Shown: in pieces, positions 63,442-64,000 of the stretch
Position numbering within the stretch: position 1 is the stretch's first letter
Layout: each line of letters opens with the position of its first letter
Notes under the pieces: generated by a model
The model's database searches: none
What the model was told of the DNA's origin: nothing
What the model saw: only the letters and a program-made list of their open reading frames with translations
Origin: Pseudomonas fluorescens
Lineage (GTDB): Bacteria > Pseudomonadota > Gammaproteobacteria > Pseudomonadales > Pseudomonadaceae
Direction: 5' to 3'
Length of the DNA stretch: 64,000 nt
NCBI RefSeq assembly: GCF_001648775.1
Contig: NZ_LVEJ01000003.1
Location: 372,001-436,000 of the forward strand
Position numbers and translations under genes: made by a program

Positions 63442-64000
63442 TCAGCGGCCGAGGTAAACCTCGATCACGCGCTCGTTTTCCTGCACTTGCTCAAGCGAGC
63501 CTTCCGCCAGCACGCTGCCCTGGTGCAGCACGGTGACGTGGTCGGCAATCGAGCCGACAAAGCCCATGTCATGCTCCACCACCATCAGCGAATGCTTGCC
63601 CGCCAGCGACTTGAACAGTTCAGCGGTGAACTCGGTTTCCGCATCGGTCATCCCCGCCACCGGTTCATCGAGCAGGAGCAGTTGCGGGTCCTGCATCAGC
63701 AACATGCCGATCTCGAGGAACTGCTTCTGCCCGTGAGACAACAAACCCGCCGGACGATTGACCGAAGTGGTCAGGCGAATCGTCTCCAGCACTTCGCTGA
63801 TCCGGTCTTTCTGTTCGCCACTCAAGCGCGCACGCAAACTGGCCCATACCGACTTGTCGGTCTTCTGCGCCAGCTCAAGGTTTTCAAACACACTCAGCGC
63901 TTCAAACACCGTCGGCTTCTGAAACTTGCGACCGATGCCGGCCTGAGCGATCTGCACTTCGCTCATCTGCGTCAGGTCCAGCGTTTCACCGAACCACGCC
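63442..64000 (-). CDS. urtD: urea ABC transporter ATP-binding protein UrtD, 5'-truncated by the window edge
   Basis: The C-terminal 185 or so residues of the UrtD ATPase are present. The frame remains open to base 64000 (AWFGETLDLTQMSEVQIAQA), so the N-terminus with Walker A lies beyond the window. Visible are the Q-loop region GIGRKFQKPTVFEALSVFEN, signature LLSHGQKQFLEIGMLLM, Walker B LLLLDEPVAGMTDAET and the switch histidine in MVVEHDMGFVGSIADH. urtABC should follow outside. Confidence 0.95.
   Translation of the reverse strand, partial: AWFGETLDLTQMSEVQIAQAGIGRKFQKPTVFEALSVFENLELAQKTDKSVWASLRARLSGEQKDRISEVLETIRLTTSVNRPAGLLSHGQKQFLEIGMLLMQDPQLLLLDEPVAGMTDAETEFTAELFKSLAGKHSLMVVEHDMGFVGSIADHVTVLHQGSVLAEGSLEQVQENERVIEVYLGR

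Overview
The window is a stretch of chromosome from a Pseudomonas of the fluorescens group. The evidence is the rlmB-rpsF-rpsR-rplI-dnaB ribosomal block, azurin, amaB/amaA pipecolate catabolism, desT beside ureE, and at least fifteen REP doublets with the TGTGGGAGCGAGC core typical of these genomes. From memory, gene order follows the P. aeruginosa PAO1 region from about PA4936 (rlmB) down to PA4863 (urtE), with extra genes inserted. I see no tRNA, rRNA, prophage, insertion sequence or CRISPR array.

Layout. 1-4.7 kb: rlmB end, rpsF, rpsR, a membrane protein, rplI, dnaB. 4.7-11.7 kb, minus strand: two large effector-like proteins, a 1549-residue leucine-rich-repeat protein ending in a NEL-type E3 ubiquitin ligase domain and a 741-residue companion of unknown function. 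11.9-14.2 kb: ygiQ. 14.2-14.6 kb: a 125-bp tandem duplication. 14.7-21.4 kb: a three-gene transglutaminase/DUF2126, ATP-grasp/alpha-E and transglutaminase operon. 21.5-26 kb: Nudix hydrolase, LOG protein, azurin, nadE, pncB. 26-30 kb: lysR, amaB, amaA. 30-35.6 kb: a five-gene HAAT-type amino-acid ABC transporter. 35.6-36.4 kb: a gene-free region with a long palindrome and a duplicated 98-nt element carrying DnaA-box-like sequences. 36.4-39.5 kb: SDR, CDF transporter, AGE-family isomerase. 39.7-43.1 kb: ureEFG-hupE/ureJ and desT. 43.2-57 kb: a 14-residue-repeat exported protein, AsmA, ferritin-like protein, LysR, quinone reductase, SMR, lipase, EamA/AraC pair, PsiF, AI-2E family permease, YegD, CbpA/CbpM. 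56.6-58 kb: a SET-like effector candidate. 58-64 kb, minus strand: ureC, ureB, two GNAT acetyltransferases, ureA, ureD, urtE, urtD.

Two themes stand out. First, three proteins in two loci (4.7-11.7 kb and 56.6-58 kb) share the same start architecture and a ~65-residue module at the same position (about residues 95-165). They carry three different C-termini: LRR-NEL ubiquitin ligase, an unknown helical region, and a SET-methyltransferase-like domain. This looks like a family of modular host-directed or inter-organism effectors built on one delivery or fold module, and is the best candidate for an undescribed system here. Second, much of the window concerns nitrogen. I find sigma-54-type GG-N10-GC promoters, with NtrC-like sites upstream, in front of ureEFGJ, the amino-acid ABC operon and the transglutaminase/ATP-grasp operon. 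This places the uncharacterised peptide-processing operon tentatively in the same nitrogen regulon as urease and amino-acid uptake.
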